NCBI GenBank assembly: GCA_965230535.1
Contig: OZ246009.1
Span: 186,001-250,000 of the forward strand
Length of the DNA stretch: 64,000 nucleotides
Origin: JAUILH01 sp965230535
Lineage (GTDB): Bacteria; Bacteroidota; Bacteroidia; Flavobacteriales_D; JAUILH01
Direction: 5' to 3'
Below the pieces are notes generated by a model. That model was not told where the DNA came from and ran no database searches. It was given only the letters and a program-made list of their open reading frames with translations. Positions 31,670 to 41,060 of this stretch are shown here, one piece after another; position 1 is the stretch's first letter, and each line of letters begins with the position of its first letter. The position numbers and the translations under genes are program-made.

Positions 31670-34600
31670 TCAAGATATATATTCACTAGGGGTACATCCA
31701 AATTCGGTTCGAAAAGAACGAGTAAAATAGGATTGGCTGCTAAAACCAGTCATGTAGGCAATCTCCTTGAGTGAGTATCTCTCACTTTTTAGAAAATCAA
31801 TGCTTCTATGAAGTCTATAGTGCCTTATATAATGATTGATGGAGCGGTTTGTAAGGGCTTTTAGTTTGCGGTAGATTTGACTCTTACTCATGCCTAACTC
31901 TTTTACCAATAATTCAAAGTTTAACTTGTTGTCACTTAAATTGGCCTCTAAAATTTGATTAAGATGTGCCATAAATTCTAAATCAAGTGGAGATAAACCA
32001 GACTTTTCGTTGTTTTCAGGTATTTCTGAATGAGCTTTCAGGAAAAAATCGCGCAAAGTATGACGTAATTCGACCATTTTTTCAATTCTCAAGAAAAGCT
32101 CATCTTGATTAAAAGGTTTTGTTAGGTATACATCCGCACCAACTTCAAGGCCTTCTAATTTGCTTTGTAAGGATGTTTTGGCAGTAAGCATAATTACCGG
32201 AATGTGACAGGTAATTTGGTTTGACTTAAGCTCTTTGCACACATCAAACCCATCTTTTACGGGCATCATTACATCTGTAATCACGATATCCGGTATGTTC
32301 TCAATGGCAAGCTTGATGCCTTCTTCTCCATTAGTTGCTACAGAAACCTTGTATGTAGATTGCAACATGTGTTGCATGTATTGCCGCAGATCATCATTGT
32401 CTTCTATTACCAAAATTTCAAGATCACCATGAGAAGTTGTTTTCTGGGGAAGATGTAGCTCGTTTGTGTTCAAGTTGTCAGTCTCCACATTATTGTGAGC
32501 AGGAACATACAAAGGGGTGGTTGCATTTTGAATCAAGGGCAGTGTAAAGGAAAATATGGTGCCCTGATTTTTATTGGGTGTTGCTGATATGTTTCCTCCC
32601 ATCAATTCAACAAGTTCCTTGCACAAGGCTAAACCAATCCCTGTGCCTTCTTGCCTTCTTGTGCTTGAACCATCAACCTGATAAAAACGATCAAAAATTT
32701 GATTCGCAGCAGTTGATGGAATGCCTACTCCAGTATCGGAAATTTGAAAAACAAATTCACTAGAATTAAGCCTAATTTCTATATTAACATGGCCATTTTC
32801 TTCTGTAAATTTGAGGGCATTGGATAGTAGGTTTCGGAGTACTTTTTCGAGCTTATCAGGATCAAAATCACATTCATATTCGCTTACCTCAAAAGAGTGT
32901 GTCAAGCTTATTTTTTTTCGTTTGGATTCAAGATGAAACGTCTCTATTGTCTTTTTGCAGTAACTGATAATATCACCTTTATGTAATTCTATTTGCATTG
33001 AGCTACTTTCTAATTTGGCTAAATCAAGAAGTTGATTTACAAGTCCCATGATTTTTTTACCGCTCCTTTCTGCAATCATTAAATCCTCTTTGTGTTCCGG
33101 ACTCACTTCTTTCATGACTTTCTCTATTGGCCCAAACATTAACGTTAATGGTGTCCTGAATTCATGTATAACGTTAGACACAAAGTTGGTTTTTAGCGTG
33201 TCAAGTTCCTTTAGTTTTTTCGCTTCTTCCTCTTCTCTTCTTAGTCTTTCCGTTAACTTAATTCGTCGTGTACGCAGGAATAAAAAGCTTCCTATAAGCA
33301 GAATAGCAATTATGGCGTATAGAGTGTATGCCCACCAAGTAGCCCACCAGGGTGGAGACACTACAATCTTTAAACGGGCTTCTTCAGACCAAATTCCATG
33401 GTTGTTGCTGGCTCTTACCCTCAGTATATAGGTGCCTGGTGAGAGGTTAGAATAGGTGGCTGAGGTATTGTTTCCCATATTCACCCAGCTGTTATTGACG
33501 CCTTCTAGTTTAATCTGATATTTATTGGCTTTCGGGTCGTGAAAATCTAAGGCAATGTATTCAAAGGAGAGGGTATTTTGATTGTGGCTTAGATGGAGTT
33601 CTTTAGAACGGAATACATCAATGCCTTCATGGGTGGCTCTGTCGTTGATTTTTACATTTGACAAGTATATTTTGGGAGGGATGTCATTTAACTTAATTTC
33701 TTCAGGGTAAAAGGCATTCAGTCCGTTCATGCCTCCGAAATAAAATTTTCCGGTTTCATCCTTAAGGTAAGAGAAGGTATTGAATTCACTACTCTGTGTA
33801 CCATCTTGTTTGCCAAATCTTAGGCATTTCCCACTTTTTTTATGATATCTTGTTATTCCTGAATTGCTGGAAAACCAGAGGTGTCCGGAACCGTCATCAA
33901 AAATACCATATATTACATTGCTAGCCTGGTCTATGCCATGCTGAATGCAAGGAGATATTTTCCCAGAAGCGACATCTAATCGAAACAATCCCGCTCCTTT
34001 GGTGCCTATCCAAACTGTTTCTTCAGGTTCGGATGTTCTTTCCATACATAGAATTCCTACACGGTTTAACTCTGTGCCTAGTTGTTCGAAGGCACCTGTA
34101 CCAGGGTCAAACTTGAAAATGCCCCAGGCGGTTCCGATCAGGAATTTTCCTTGTTTGGTTTCTAATATGCAGGTTACATGGAGCTCGTTGTCATTACTTT
34201 TTTGACTAACAAAGGGATATGTTTTCAAAACACGGCCATTGAGATCCATACTAATAATCTCATAAATACTTGCCATCCACAGGAGACCATCGCGCGACTT
34301 AAATAGCACGTAATTCGAGAGGTCTGGAATGGAACTCTCCGTTCTCACTTCTTCTATCACGTTTCCTACAGAATCTATTCGCTTGAAGGCATTATATCTG
34401 TTATTTTCATCATTGGGATTTACACCCGTTCTAATCCAAATACGTCCAGAGTCATCTTCTACCATGGGAGTTCGAATACCAAAAGTTTGATTATTGGAGT
34501 TTGTATTTAGCTCGTGTCCGGTCCAGATTTTTCCATTCTTATCCTTAAGAAGATTGTATAACACTTGTCCATGATGAGAGTGATTGAAGGCCTGTTGCAA

Positions 34601-35599
34601 AGGGCTAATTGTAGCGATACCCAGTCCGTTAAGACTAAACCATAAAAGACCGGACCTGTCTTGATATATCTTTGATATCAACCCCAGTGATTTTTGATAT
34701 ACCAGGTCTTCACTTTTAGGATGATCAACATGACTACTTTCTATTTTAATCACAGATCTATTGAATAACAACCAGGCATTTCCCAACTTATCTATGGTAA
34801 CGGATCTTAATCCATATCGAGCCACTCCGTAATTGGGGCACATGGGAAAATCTAATTTGCGCGAATGTTTGCCATCAAAAATGAGCATTCCAACATGTCC
34901 GGCAATCCAGTAATCTCCATTTGGGGCCTTGTAAAGTTTCGTGAAACTGTGATTTTTAGGTGAAGAGTCTTTCAGCAAATCGATAGATACTGCGGGTTCT
35001 TGTTCCCATTTTCCAAGGTTTTTTATGTGTCCGTAGTATAAGCGATCATGAAGAAGCAGTGTCATTTTTCCACTTGCTTCCAGGTTCAAATCATAAACGT
35101 ATTGAGTTGTCTGGGGTAATGGGATTGAGTCTATCTTAAAATTCCCGTTGTTCCTTTTAACGTGATATATAAACTGTCCTTTGCAAAGTGCAAATACATC
35201 ATCGTTTGATCCAAGTTTGATGTCAAAAACCTGACTGGCACTGATATTTATCTGTTCAAATATAGATTGACGAGCATGATAATAGCACAGCCCACCTTTT
35301 TTAACGCGGAGCCAAAGATTTCCTTGCCGACTCTGGATTATCTGGTTAACACCCGTTTTTGGGAAAGAAGTGCTGTCGTTTTGAATGTGCCGCAGTATTT
35401 TTATGGAACGGCCATCATATCTGTTTAAGCCGTCAGAAGTTGTGAACCACATAAAGCCCAATTCGTCCTGACAGATATCTTCCACAAAGCCTTGAGACAG
35501 GCCTTCGTTTGTAGTTAGTCGTGGTTCTATCAAGTGTTGTGCACTTATGCTTGAATAGAGTAAGCACAACAATGAAAACAAATTAAACTTAGTGAGCAT
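31670..35599 (-). CDS. hybrid two-component system regulator (HTCS)
   Basis: 1309 aa. One polypeptide carries all parts of a two-component system: signal peptide (1-20); periplasmic propeller repeats (about 22-650); Y_Y_Y domain (about 660-725); one membrane helix (about 733-755); HisKA with the phosphoacceptor in SNVIHEFRTPLTL; HATPase (NLLSNALKFTEENG, DTGVGIP, GTGIGLALCKELVELMGG); receiver (IVITDVMMPVKDGFDV); and C-terminal AraC HTH (LGMSKSQIYRKLKALTNRSINHYI, SLKEIAYMTGFSSQSYFTRSFR). In Bacteroides such proteins sense glycans and activate nearby genes. No SusC/SusD or glycoside hydrolase genes are seen here; the nearest candidate target is the T9SS gene at 35734, which shares its upstream direct repeat. 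Confidence 0.95.
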   Translation of the reverse strand: MLTKFNLFSLLCLLYSSISAQHLIEPRLTTNEGLSQGFVEDICQDELGFMWFTTSDGLNRYDGRSIKILRHIQNDSTSFPKTGVNQIIQSRQGNLWLRVKKGGLCYYHARQSIFEQINISASQVFDIKLGSNDDVFALCKGQFIYHVKRNNGNFKIDSIPLPQTTQYVYDLNLEASGKMTLLLHDRLYYGHIKNLGKWEQEPAVSIDLLKDSSPKNHSFTKLYKAPNGDYWIAGHVGMLIFDGKHSRKLDFPMCPNYGVARYGLRSVTIDKLGNAWLLFNRSVIKIESSHVDHPKSEDLVYQKSLGLISKIYQDRSGLLWFSLNGLGIATISPLQQAFNHSHHGQVLYNLLKDKNGKIWTGHELNTNSNNQTFGIRTPMVEDDSGRIWIRTGVNPNDENNRYNAFKRIDSVGNVIEEVRTESSIPDLSNYVLFKSRDGLLWMASIYEIISMDLNGRVLKTYPFVSQKSNDNELHVTCILETKQGKFLIGTAWGIFKFDPGTGAFEQLGTELNRVGILCMERTSEPEETVWIGTKGAGLFRLDVASGKISPCIQHGIDQASNVIYGIFDDGSGHLWFSSNSGITRYHKKSGKCLRFGKQDGTQSSEFNTFSYLKDETGKFYFGGMNGLNAFYPEEIKLNDIPPKIYLSNVKINDRATHEGIDVFRSKELHLSHNQNTLSFEYIALDFHDPKANKYQIKLEGVNNSWVNMGNNTSATYSNLSPGTYILRVRASNNHGIWSEEARLKIVVSPPWWATWWAYTLYAIIAILLIGSFLFLRTRRIKLTERLRREEEEAKKLKELDTLKTNFVSNVIHEFRTPLTLMFGPIEKVMKEVSPEHKEDLMIAERSGKKIMGLVNQLLDLAKLESSSMQIELHKGDIISYCKKTIETFHLESKRKKISLTHSFEVSEYECDFDPDKLEKVLRNLLSNALKFTEENGHVNIEIRLNSSEFVFQISDTGVGIPSTAANQIFDRFYQVDGSSTRRQEGTGIGLALCKELVELMGGNISATPNKNQGTIFSFTLPLIQNATTPLYVPAHNNVETDNLNTNELHLPQKTTSHGDLEILVIEDNDDLRQYMQHMLQSTYKVSVATNGEEGIKLAIENIPDIVITDVMMPVKDGFDVCKELKSNQITCHIPVIMLTAKTSLQSKLEGLEVGADVYLTKPFNQDELFLRIEKMVELRHTLRDFFLKAHSEIPENNEKSGLSPLDLEFMAHLNQILEANLSDNKLNFELLVKELGMSKSQIYRKLKALTNRSINHYIRHYRLHRSIDFLKSERYSLKEIAYMTGFSSQSYFTRSFRTEFGCTPSEYIS

Positions 35600-35603
35600 T
35601 TTT

Positions 35604-35639
35604 ATGGCTGCAAGGATAATTAAATATCCTTAAAGCCAT
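35604..35639 (-). promoter_or_regulatory. 36-nt inverted repeat in front of the HTCS start codon
   Basis: Outer arms ATGGCT/AGCCAT (35604-35609, 35634-35639) and inner arms AAGGATA/TATCCTT (35612-35618, 35625-35631) around ATTAAA, with a 2-nt mismatch between them. The repeat ends five bases before the HTCS ATG, so in the mRNA it would form a hairpin directly upstream of the start. Confidence 0.65.
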
Positions 35640-35677
35640 TATGAAAAGACCCTATATTGTTGGATCAGGTTTAGTAG

Positions 35678-35708
35678 TATTTGTTCAAATTTTTGCACTA
35701 TTTATTCA
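35678..35708 (-). promoter_or_regulatory. bipartite direct repeat upstream of the HTCS gene (candidate AraC-type site B)
   Basis: TATTTGTTCAAAT (35678-35690), seven bases, CTATTTATTCA (35698-35708): two half-sites of the type TATTTRTTCA spaced exactly 21 bp. The same 13+11 bases recur with the same spacing at 36893-36923. It lies 79 bp upstream of the HTCS ATG. Confidence 0.8.
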
Positions 35709-35733
35709 GCGCATGTAGTATTTAAGTATGGAT

Positions 35734-36840
35734 TTACTTCTGGAGAATGATTGTACTCTGGTGTGTGAAGTTGTTATTGGCAAATCTGAAAATGTACTGT
35801 CCGGCTGGAAGGTGTGAAAGTGAAATTTTGCTCAGTGGCTCTTCCGTTTGTTGTTCATAAACTACACGCCCAACCATGTCATATAATTGAATATGATAGG
35901 GACCTTCTTCCGGAATTTGAGACAAGTTTAATATACCGTTACTTGGGTTGGGGTAAATTTCCATGTTAATAGAGGGTTCGATAAAAACTGTTTCAATAGA
36001 ACTGTATGTCCATTGACCGTCAAAATCTGTTTGCTTAAGGCGGTAAAAAGATCTGCCTGAATATGGGTCTTCATCGATTGCTGAATAATTTTTCAATGAA
36101 GAAGAGTTGCCAGCACCAGGAATGGCTGCTACTCCTTCCCAATTCTCTCCATCCTTTGAGCGTTCAACGGTAAAGTAATTGTTGTTTTTTTCGGAAGCAG
36201 TGGTCCATTCAGTTTTAACCGATCTGTTTATTGGCTCGGCTGTAAAATCGAGTAACTCTATTGGTAAAACCACAATGCCTGTTTCGTAATATAGATGCCC
36301 ATTAAAGTTTCTTACGTTAAAGGTAAGGCCAAAAGGATAGCTCTTTCCAATTCCTTCATATACTGTAAGGTTAGCGTCAGACGCTAAGAAGTTGCCCACT
36401 GCTGTGCCATCTGTGTATGTCGTGCCGCCACCAAAATCATTGGTAACATAGAAAGCAACGGTTTGGCCAGCCAAGATGGGAACAGTAAATGTTATTGGGA
36501 TATATGTTGGCACATTGTTTCCCGCTGAAGTGAGACCAGATGTACTCCCCAATAAAGTCCAGGCGGCCGCGTTGTTTTCAGAGCCAACATGGGTCCCTGT
36601 TTTATAGTATATTTCATAGTTGGCCGTTGTACCAGCGTACAAGTTGGATTCTATGCAGGTAATTGTCACATCATTTGTTGCTGTAACATCAAACATGCAC
36701 CCGCGTTGCCCATTGTTAGAATTATAGGGCGTATTCATGTTAAAAGTAGCAAGACATTGAGCTTTTGAGCTTGTAGAAAACCAAACAGACAAGATGAAAA
36801 CAAAGGCTCTTAAATAGAATGGATAGGATAGTGTCCTCAT
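35734..36840 (-). CDS. T9SS-secreted protein, unknown
   Basis: 368 aa. Signal peptide at about 1-27 (cleavage after SKA-Q). Residues of about 28-185 form a beta-rich domain with Cys residues (LATFNMNTPYNSNNGQRG, TYIPITFTVPILAGQTVAFYV). Then comes the linker common in flavobacterial T9SS proteins (PIELLDFTAEP, TASEKNNNYFTVERSKDG, GAGNSSSLKNYSAIDEDP), and a final type A sorting domain (IYPNPSNGILNL... GRVVYEQQ... LPAGQYIFRF). Same strand as, and just upstream of, the HTCS gene; its upstream region holds the same 21-bp-period direct repeat, so it is the most likely HTCS target. Confidence 0.86.
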   Translation of the reverse strand: MRTLSYPFYLRAFVFILSVWFSTSSKAQCLATFNMNTPYNSNNGQRGCMFDVTATNDVTITCIESNLYAGTTANYEIYYKTGTHVGSENNAAAWTLLGSTSGLTSAGNNVPTYIPITFTVPILAGQTVAFYVTNDFGGGTTYTDGTAVGNFLASDANLTVYEGIGKSYPFGLTFNVRNFNGHLYYETGIVVLPIELLDFTAEPINRSVKTEWTTASEKNNNYFTVERSKDGENWEGVAAIPGAGNSSSLKNYSAIDEDPYSGRSFYRLKQTDFDGQWTYSSIETVFIEPSINMEIYPNPSNGILNLSQIPEEGPYHIQLYDMVGRVVYEQQTEEPLSKISLSHLPAGQYIFRFANNNFTHQSTIILQK

Positions 36841-36892
36841 GTATAATTTTAAAGAGGCAAAATTCCTTAAAAGCTCATACCTTGAGTTTCCC

Positions 36893-36923
36893 TATTTGTT
36901 CAAATCATGTTCCTATTTATTCA
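36893..36923 (-). promoter_or_regulatory. bipartite direct repeat upstream of the T9SS gene (candidate AraC-type site A)
   Basis: TATTTGTTCAAAT (36893-36905), seven bases, CTATTTATTCA (36913-36923), identical to site B apart from the spacer. It is 53 bp upstream of the T9SS ATG, with a weak -7 box (GAATTTTG on the minus strand, 36858-36865) between. This is a typical activator position. Confidence 0.8.
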
Positions 36924-36968
36924 AAATCTCCCAATAAAGGGCATAAAACCTTTATGCAATTCTGTGGA

Positions 36969-39900
36969 TTATCTGACCACCAGTTTTTTGTTTATTTGAC
37001 CTGCATTTGTCTTTAAGGAAACAGTATACAAGCCACTGGCAATCCCATTCAGGTCTAACTTAAGTATTTGTTTCGAGTTTTTGACCATCGTCTTCTGAAT
37101 GAGTTTTCCTGTAGCATCCATAATCTCAATAGATGAACAGTGATAAACGCCCAGGTCATAATCTATTGTGACCTCACCATTTCCAGGGTTAGGATAAATT
37201 AGGACCTTGCCGCCCAATTTGTCATCATCTATACCCAAACCTTCAATGTCTATATTGATATCGTCCAAAGCCAGATCACTTTCCCAGCTCGATCCTGTGA
37301 TGCCTCTGAATCTAAGTTGAATGGTGAGCCCATTGTATGCATTCAGATTAACGATTTCCTGAAACCAGTTATCACCCTTGTCTCCGGAAAGAGGAGTCAT
37401 CACATCCAAATGCCATGTTGTTCCATCAAAAACATCTAAATGCAAATCTCCCATATCGCTTCCGAACATATGGTACCAAAATGACAATTGAGTTGAAGCA
37501 GCATTGCTCAAATCAATACATGGAGAAAGCAACTGGGCTTCCTGACCATTACATCCATTTGAAGCTTCAAGATATATATAGTTACCAGATGAATTACCCG
37601 TGGTGTGATCTACATCCGGGCCACTATTGTTAGTTGGCGTCCCATCATTGTCTACACGCCAGTCAATGTCGTCTTCACTTGAATTATTGGCATTTCTCCA
37701 GCCATTTCCAAGCGCACAAACTTCCAGCTCACAATCTGAAGCAGTTCCGCAGGTAGAGAAACTTTCGAAATCTTCAGTCGCAGGGAAAGTATTGACGGTA
37801 GTTCCACCATAATCCAGACTTAAAAATACACTGTCGTTTACGGGGTTGCTGTCCATGGCATCTACCCAAATTTTCATGGGATAAGTTCCGGTAGTAGTTA
37901 GATTAATTGGTGTTGAGAAGGTGAAATTGGCAGCCTGGCCTGGGATTAATGTCCCTGTAAAGGTTTCGCTCACCACACCCTGACCAGAAATTTCATACTT
38001 ACAGTCAAAATTGCTTTGTGGTGTCTGTCCGTAGTTGACAATGGTTATCTCAACCGGTGTGTTGTCGAAAGAGCAGGCCTGTGTAACAGCAGGGGAGAGG
38101 AGTTCGAAAAGGGCCAAATCATCAGGAGATGAACAGTTCAAAGCTCCGGAGCCGTCGTAGTAAATTGCAATGGCACGTCTACCTTCTGTACTTGGATTAT
38201 TTTGCGGGATAGCAGATACCGAAATCCAATGCTCAATGTTGATATTTGCTGGCACCTGAAATACGTTAGAGGTTGTGGTTCCAATGGAATCCATGTACAT
38301 GTTTCCAAGAAGGTAAACAACATAAGCACTTGCATCAGGAACGGTATCCCAGGTAATGGCAATGTAGCCGGGACAAACTTGAGAAACAGTAATATTCTGA
38401 GGTGTTTCAATGATAGAGAAGTTGGCATCAGAATCGTCTGAATTACCCGCTCTTCTCACACGAACTTTACATAGTCCCGACACGGTTGATGGTACAGTCC
38501 AGTCGTAAGATCTGTCGTTTCCTGATACTGAAGCAATGGGTGTCCAGTTGCTGCCATTATCTACAGTATATTCCAAATCAAAATTTCCTGTATTACTATA
38601 AGCATCCCAGAATATACGTTCAGTTTCTCCGGGCACGAAACCTTCTCCCGAATTTGGGTAAATAACTGTGATGTCGTCATAAATAAAACGGTAAACCACA
38701 TAATATCTTTGTGGTCCCTGAGGCACATCAAAACCATTTACTGAGATGTTGAGATTTCCTGCGGTTGGATTCAAGATACTCACCTGTTCCATGTTGTTGA
38801 GGTGGTCAACGCCGGTTGTTGCAGGCGCACTTAAATTTGCCGCATTTGGTGTAGGATCAAGTACCCACGGGAGGTGAACCGTTCCATTGTCAACTTCCAG
38901 ATCCAAATCATTAACAAGAGCAGTTGTGGCCACAGGGTTACCTTCATAGTCGCTCCAGTAAAGCATAATTTTAACTTCCTGAACACCTGCAGGAACATTC
39001 AAAGTATAGTTGTCTGTATCAAATTGGGTGATGTCGTCAGAGAAGTACTGATTGTTCTCAATGATTTCCAATGCATTTTTCGCGTTAACACGCCCCCATC
39101 CAAATTCAAAATCAGGGCCAACATTTCCAAGATCGTCCGCAGAATTTAATAAGCTCGATTTTAGTAAGGCAGATTCCGGATTGTTTCCGCCATTGAAAGA
39201 TCTGTAAGCCTGATAGAGTTGTGCCAAAACTCCTGAAATTCCTGGTGCCGCTGCAGACGTTCCTCCTCCGGGACTGTAAAGATTGTTGGGATCAGTAGAT
39301 ATTTGTCCATTCCCATGCGCGGTAATATCAGGTTTAATTCTGCCATCCATTGCCGGACCTCTGCTGCTGCTGGCTGCCAAGCCTTCGTCTCTTTCCATGT
39401 TTGCAGTGGCGATCACGTTTTTACCTTGCTTATGTCCACCGGTAATATTCCCCCAGCCCGATCCGGCACCATAACCACAGTTGCTTCCACCACTATTTCC
39501 ACAAGAAAAAACCTGAATTAAAGAGGGGTTTTGTCTAATTTCCTGATCAACCTGGTTGCTTAAACCAGTATAGCCTGCATTACACCCGTCTCCATATGAA
39601 GAAGAAAAAATCATGACATCATCATTTTGATGAAGTGTGACTGTATTTGGTAAGCTTCCTGAATATTGTCTGATCCATAAGAAGGCGCCTTTTGCCATTC
39701 CTTCGTTAATAGGGTTAAGGTTTCCGGCGCCACCTAAAATACCTGCTACCATATCTCCATGATCTCCTGTTTGGTCACCAGCCACATCTGTTTGATCAGT
39801 ACGGCCGGTAAAGTCAATATGCGGACCAACTTCACCATCATCATTCACTGCCACACTTACACCTGTTCCGTCAAATTTAGGTCCTAAAGGATCGTTGTGA

Positions 39901-40547
39901 TTGATGCTGCTTGATCTATGGAGGGCTCTGCCCAAATTGTCTTCCGGACGTAACTCCTGAAGTAAAACATCAACTAGCTTCACTTCTTCAATACTTGTAA
40001 TTTGGGGGATATCAGATTCTGAATAATTAAATACGATTTGATTTAAATGGCGATTGAATTCCAGTACATCAGCTCCCAGATTCAATGCAATTTGCCTGAT
40101 TTTCGTTTCACTGACATCTTCGAAAAATCTGACAGTTAGTAGCAACTCATTGTCCCCATTATAATATCCTGATTCAAGGCCTTTTTCGATCTGAGGGTTC
40201 ACTTTTAAAGTGTGAAAAATAGGCGTGATGCTAAAAATGTTTTTTCCTAGTAGTTGTCTGCGGTCAAAATTTGAAGGGAACCTAACGAAATAGGCATGTT
40301 TTGGAATATAATCGTAGAACTTGAGTCCCAAACGCTCGAGTGATTCTTTGGTTTTCTGGCTTGGCGTTTCAAAGAATTGAACGAGTTGATAAGAACCGTG
40401 GGAAATCCCGTTAACAAAGCTCTGGAGGTTGTTTTTTAATTGAATATCGCCACTCCCAAGAGTTAATTTTGGAGCAGTGTTTTGTGCATTCGTTTGAATG
40501 GAGCAAGCCAGCAGCAGTCCGCTTGCAATGAGTAGTATCCTGATCAT
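36969..40547 (-). CDS. T9SS-secreted subtilisin-like (S8) serine protease with MAM-like domain
   Basis: 1192 aa. Signal peptide 1-21; N-terminal prodomain-like region (about 25-210); S8 catalytic domain (about 225-500) with Asp in VAVND236-D237, H263 in GDHGDMVAGIL, oxyanion N351 (CGNSGG) and nucleophile S431 in GGGTSAAAPG. C-terminal to it are a proprotein-convertase-like beta domain, a fibronectin-like region, a MAM-like domain (about 945-1115: ATEDFES..., SFWYHMFGSDMGDLHLDVFDG, LDDINID), and a type A sorting domain (IYPNPGNGEVTI to NKKLVVR). It degrades proteins or peptides outside the cell (family inference); all catalytic residues are intact. Confidence 0.94.
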   Translation of the reverse strand: MIRILLIASGLLLACSIQTNAQNTAPKLTLGSGDIQLKNNLQSFVNGISHGSYQLVQFFETPSQKTKESLERLGLKFYDYIPKHAYFVRFPSNFDRRQLLGKNIFSITPIFHTLKVNPQIEKGLESGYYNGDNELLLTVRFFEDVSETKIRQIALNLGADVLEFNRHLNQIVFNYSESDIPQITSIEEVKLVDVLLQELRPEDNLGRALHRSSSINHNDPLGPKFDGTGVSVAVNDDGEVGPHIDFTGRTDQTDVAGDQTGDHGDMVAGILGGAGNLNPINEGMAKGAFLWIRQYSGSLPNTVTLHQNDDVMIFSSSYGDGCNAGYTGLSNQVDQEIRQNPSLIQVFSCGNSGGSNCGYGAGSGWGNITGGHKQGKNVIATANMERDEGLAASSSRGPAMDGRIKPDITAHGNGQISTDPNNLYSPGGGTSAAAPGISGVLAQLYQAYRSFNGGNNPESALLKSSLLNSADDLGNVGPDFEFGWGRVNAKNALEIIENNQYFSDDITQFDTDNYTLNVPAGVQEVKIMLYWSDYEGNPVATTALVNDLDLEVDNGTVHLPWVLDPTPNAANLSAPATTGVDHLNNMEQVSILNPTAGNLNISVNGFDVPQGPQRYYVVYRFIYDDITVIYPNSGEGFVPGETERIFWDAYSNTGNFDLEYTVDNGSNWTPIASVSGNDRSYDWTVPSTVSGLCKVRVRRAGNSDDSDANFSIIETPQNITVSQVCPGYIAITWDTVPDASAYVVYLLGNMYMDSIGTTTSNVFQVPANINIEHWISVSAIPQNNPSTEGRRAIAIYYDGSGALNCSSPDDLALFELLSPAVTQACSFDNTPVEITIVNYGQTPQSNFDCKYEISGQGVVSETFTGTLIPGQAANFTFSTPINLTTTGTYPMKIWVDAMDSNPVNDSVFLSLDYGGTTVNTFPATEDFESFSTCGTASDCELEVCALGNGWRNANNSSEDDIDWRVDNDGTPTNNSGPDVDHTTGNSSGNYIYLEASNGCNGQEAQLLSPCIDLSNAASTQLSFWYHMFGSDMGDLHLDVFDGTTWHLDVMTPLSGDKGDNWFQEIVNLNAYNGLTIQLRFRGITGSSWESDLALDDINIDIEGLGIDDDKLGGKVLIYPNPGNGEVTIDYDLGVYHCSSIEIMDATGKLIQKTMVKNSKQILKLDLNGIASGLYTVSLKTNAGQINKKLVVR

Positions 40548-40665
40548 AAACCTAAATTGTGCGTTACCAATTTAGTGTAAACTGGAGAGACCATGACAAC
40601 GAAAAGTCAGAATATGTCGGATTTCTGTCATTTTGTTGAATTTTCAGGTCATTTTATCCTTTTTT

Positions 40666-41034
40666 ATGGAGAAAAACGGTCCGTTTAAACCAAAAAACGG
40701 TCATTTAATCAATCAATCTCCTTTTTTTGATCCAAGTTTTTCTGGCCTTCGTATACCAATATATGTTGGATTAATACTTGAGGAGATGTGTGAAATAGAC
40801 TTACTTCACGACTCTGCCACTAGTTCACTTAAGATTCAATATAAATCAAATTCTGCTGTTGTTTTTTATGATTTATGTGATGAAGGAGGCAGAGTCATTA
40901 CTACTGGGAAGCTAGATAATGGAGAAGCAATTGTTTGTACAAAAGCTTTATCGAATGGTGTTTATACCATTTTCGTCGTCGATGGTTCCGAGCTAAAGAA
41001 AACAAACTTTAGACAAAAAAGCCCCGATAATTAA
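40666..41034 (+). CDS. small protein resembling an isolated T9SS sorting domain, no signal peptide
   Basis: 122 aa from the ATG at 40666 (a longer frame would need a TTG at 40633). Residues of about 50-115 have the strand pattern of a sorting domain: SSLKIQYKSNSAVVFYDLCDEGGRV, then KALSNGVYTIFVVDG and a KKTNF end. The N-terminal 50 residues have no signal peptide and no recognised domain. A terminator follows directly. It may be a real small protein or a remnant of a larger secreted one; I cannot tell from the sequence. It sits divergent from the S8 protease gene. Confidence 0.5.
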   Translation: MEKNGPFKPKNGHLINQSPFFDPSFSGLRIPIYVGLILEEMCEIDLLHDSATSSLKIQYKSNSAVVFYDLCDEGGRVITTGKLDNGEAIVCTKALSNGVYTIFVVDGSELKKTNFRQKSPDN

Positions 41035-41050
41035 TTGTCAGGGCTTTTTT
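41015..41050. terminator. bidirectional terminator between 40666 and 41061 genes
   Basis: AAAAAAGCCC (41015-41024) pairs with GGGCTTTTTT (41041-41050), with a partly paired middle. The left arm lies inside the end of the small coding frame. It serves both convergent genes. Confidence 0.88.
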
Positions 41051-41060
41051 CATTCAATGA

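Noticed and set aside
33048..33431. 127-aa frame opposite the HTCS gene
   Set aside because: Low-complexity Ser/Leu-rich shadow of the kinase gene on the other strand.
31670..36840. HTCS region as a polysaccharide utilisation locus
   Set aside because: No SusC/SusD-like or carbohydrate-active enzyme genes occur nearby.
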